From: Tetranychus cinnabarinus
Taxonomy: Eukaryota; Arthropoda; Arachnida; Trombidiformes; Tetranychidae
NCBI GenBank assembly: GCA_022266195.1
Contig: WHVY01000002.1
Span: 10,431,001-10,495,000, forward strand
Length of the DNA stretch: 64,000 nt
Direction of reading: 5' to 3'
Both the position numbers and the translations under genes were made by a program. Every line of letters begins with the position of its first letter. Within the stretch, counting starts at the first letter, position 1. This document shows, in pieces, positions 63,051-64,000 of this stretch. A model generated the notes under the pieces. The model was not told the origin of the DNA, ran no database searches, and saw only the letters and a list, made by a program, of their open reading frames with translations.

Positions 63051-63128
63051 ACATTTATGTTTTATGCATGCTATTCTATAATAAATTTTCTATTTTATTT
63101 TCATCTCATCTGTTCCCCTTCAATCTAA

Positions 63129-63500
63129 CAAGGGGTCGGCATGAAGTGGTAATCGAGTTTCCTAATGAAATATATATTTTTAGATAGGCCATCAGGGGTA
63201 CATAAAAAGTGAAAAATAGTAGGTGCCCGTTTTTTGATTAACGAAAGTTATTGGCACTTTCATGGCGAACCCAAGCATATCTCTATGGACGTAGTAAAAT
63301 ATTTTTAAATTTTGTTTTCATCAAGAAACTTCAGCATAGTGCATAGAGATATGCTTGGGTTCGCCATGAAAGTGCCAATAACTTTCGTTAATCAGAAAAC
63401 GGGCACCTACTATTTTGCACTTTTTATGTACCCCTGATGGGCTATCTAAAAATATATATTTCATTAGGAAACTCGATTACCACTTCATGCCGACCCCTTG
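63129..63500. mobile_element. Near-perfect palindromic MITE with TAA flanks
   Basis: Arms of about 158 bases (63129-63286 and 63343-63500) are almost exact reverse complements, starting CAAGGGGTCGGCATGAAGTG. They surround a 56-base loop. TAA occurs immediately outside both ends (63126-63128 and 63501-63503), which would fit a 3-bp target duplication as in PIF/Harbinger elements. High arm identity implies recent insertion. The 77-codon frame starting at 63415 is partly the right arm and is not regarded as a gene. Confidence 0.8.
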
Positions 63501-64000
63501 TAAGTGCCAAAAAGGTTTTCATTCCCGGTACTGTTTCTTCGTCAGTGTGTCAAGAGTGTCAGAAGACATAAATTGTGGCTATCTTCCATCGAACTATACC
63601 TTTCTTGAATGTAACCTCTTTGTGCTAAAAGAAAGTGAAATTTTATAATACAAACAGCTTTTCAGGCATGCATCGTGATTGTGAATTTTTTGTAATTTTG
63701 TCTAAATTAAACTTTAATAAACTTTGCTTAATCTAAAAAAGTTGATCAAAAATATCGAAACGTTCGTAAGAAATGTTTCTTTTCGATTAGAATTCTGATC
63801 ATGGTCGATGTTAACAAATTTCAAGTTATTGATTGTACACTTTGAAATGAAACCTTTTGTTTTGTCAACATTTACCTTCAACCATCAACTGTCAACTTGA
63901 CACTTGAATTGCTCTGAAAAGTGTTCAATAATGTTATTACAATAACTGATGAAGGTTAAAATGAGATAACTTTTTTATTTATCAACAGTTAGACTTGATA

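Larger units (their letters stand above)
35519..64000. other. Long gene-poor region with repeats (probable 5' neurexin intron or intergenic)
   Basis: 28.5 kb in which I recognise no coding exon on either strand. Frames present are low-complexity or lie in repeats. The repeats and relics are listed separately. The minus-strand neurexin must continue beyond 35518, so at least the nearest part is intronic. Confidence 0.55.

Noticed and set aside
63415..63648. 77-codon Cys-containing frame
   Set aside because: Its first third is the arm of the palindromic MITE at 63129-63500 and the rest has no recognisable family.
36000..64000. Search for neurexin LamG1/EGF1 exons on the minus strand
   Set aside because: No frame with the LamG1 hallmarks or an EGF cysteine pattern was found; the exons are presumed to lie beyond the window.

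Overview
This is an AT-rich stretch of an animal nuclear genome. It has genes split by GT-AG introns, long gene-poor gaps, many short GAT/ATC microsatellites, and several miniature inverted-repeat elements. The gene content (neurexin, DCAF17, an LDL-receptor class A protein) and the base composition suggest an arthropod. A chelicerate or acariform mite is my guess, but nothing in the window proves it.

Left part (1-16.5 kb). On the + strand, the last exon of an LDLa-repeat protein ends near 1.56 kb, with an AATAAA close behind it. After about 7 kb without recognisable genes there is a minus-strand single-exon gene (8543-9091) for a small eight-cysteine, single-pass membrane protein. A possible + strand gene of unknown identity has a weak candidate exon at 10.1 kb and a better terminal exon at 12.52-12.77 kb, followed by a poly(A) signal.

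Central part (16.5-35.5 kb). Two recognisable minus-strand genes lie head to tail. DCAF17 (16496-18200, three exons, 512 aa) encodes a substrate receptor of the CUL4-DDB1 ubiquitin ligase. Upstream of it is the 3' part of an alpha-neurexin gene (18778-35518, seven exons in the window). Its reading frame can be carried across every junction from LamG2 to the C-terminal PDZ ligand (1,417 residues). A 27-nt in-frame microexon inside LamG2 sits where vertebrate neurexins have splice site 2, and the stalk keeps a heparan-sulfate-type SGEGSGD site beside an acidic two-cysteine segment. The first exons (signal peptide, LamG1, EGF1) are not visible and probably lie beyond 64 kb. Neurexin introns contain two CTCF-like motifs in convergent orientation, and a set of + strand exon-like blocks with strong splice sites whose frames join into a small secreted or anchored peptide.

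Right part (35.5-64 kb). I see no recognisable protein gene here; it is probably the large 5' intron of neurexin or intergenic DNA. It holds a roughly 0.5-kb-arm fold-back repeat (36.15-37.67 kb) with a related copy at 59.5 kb. A dispersed repeat family, apparently not a simple satellite, forms triplet clusters at 39.4, 46.6, 50.1 and 55.7 kb. There is a tRNA-Glu-like relic at 52.1 kb. Two non-autonomous DNA transposons with TA target duplications lie at 59.93-60.53 and 60.71-61.27 kb. A nested direct and inverted repeat complex occupies 61.5-62.6 kb, and two hairpin elements lie at 62.87-63.50 kb.
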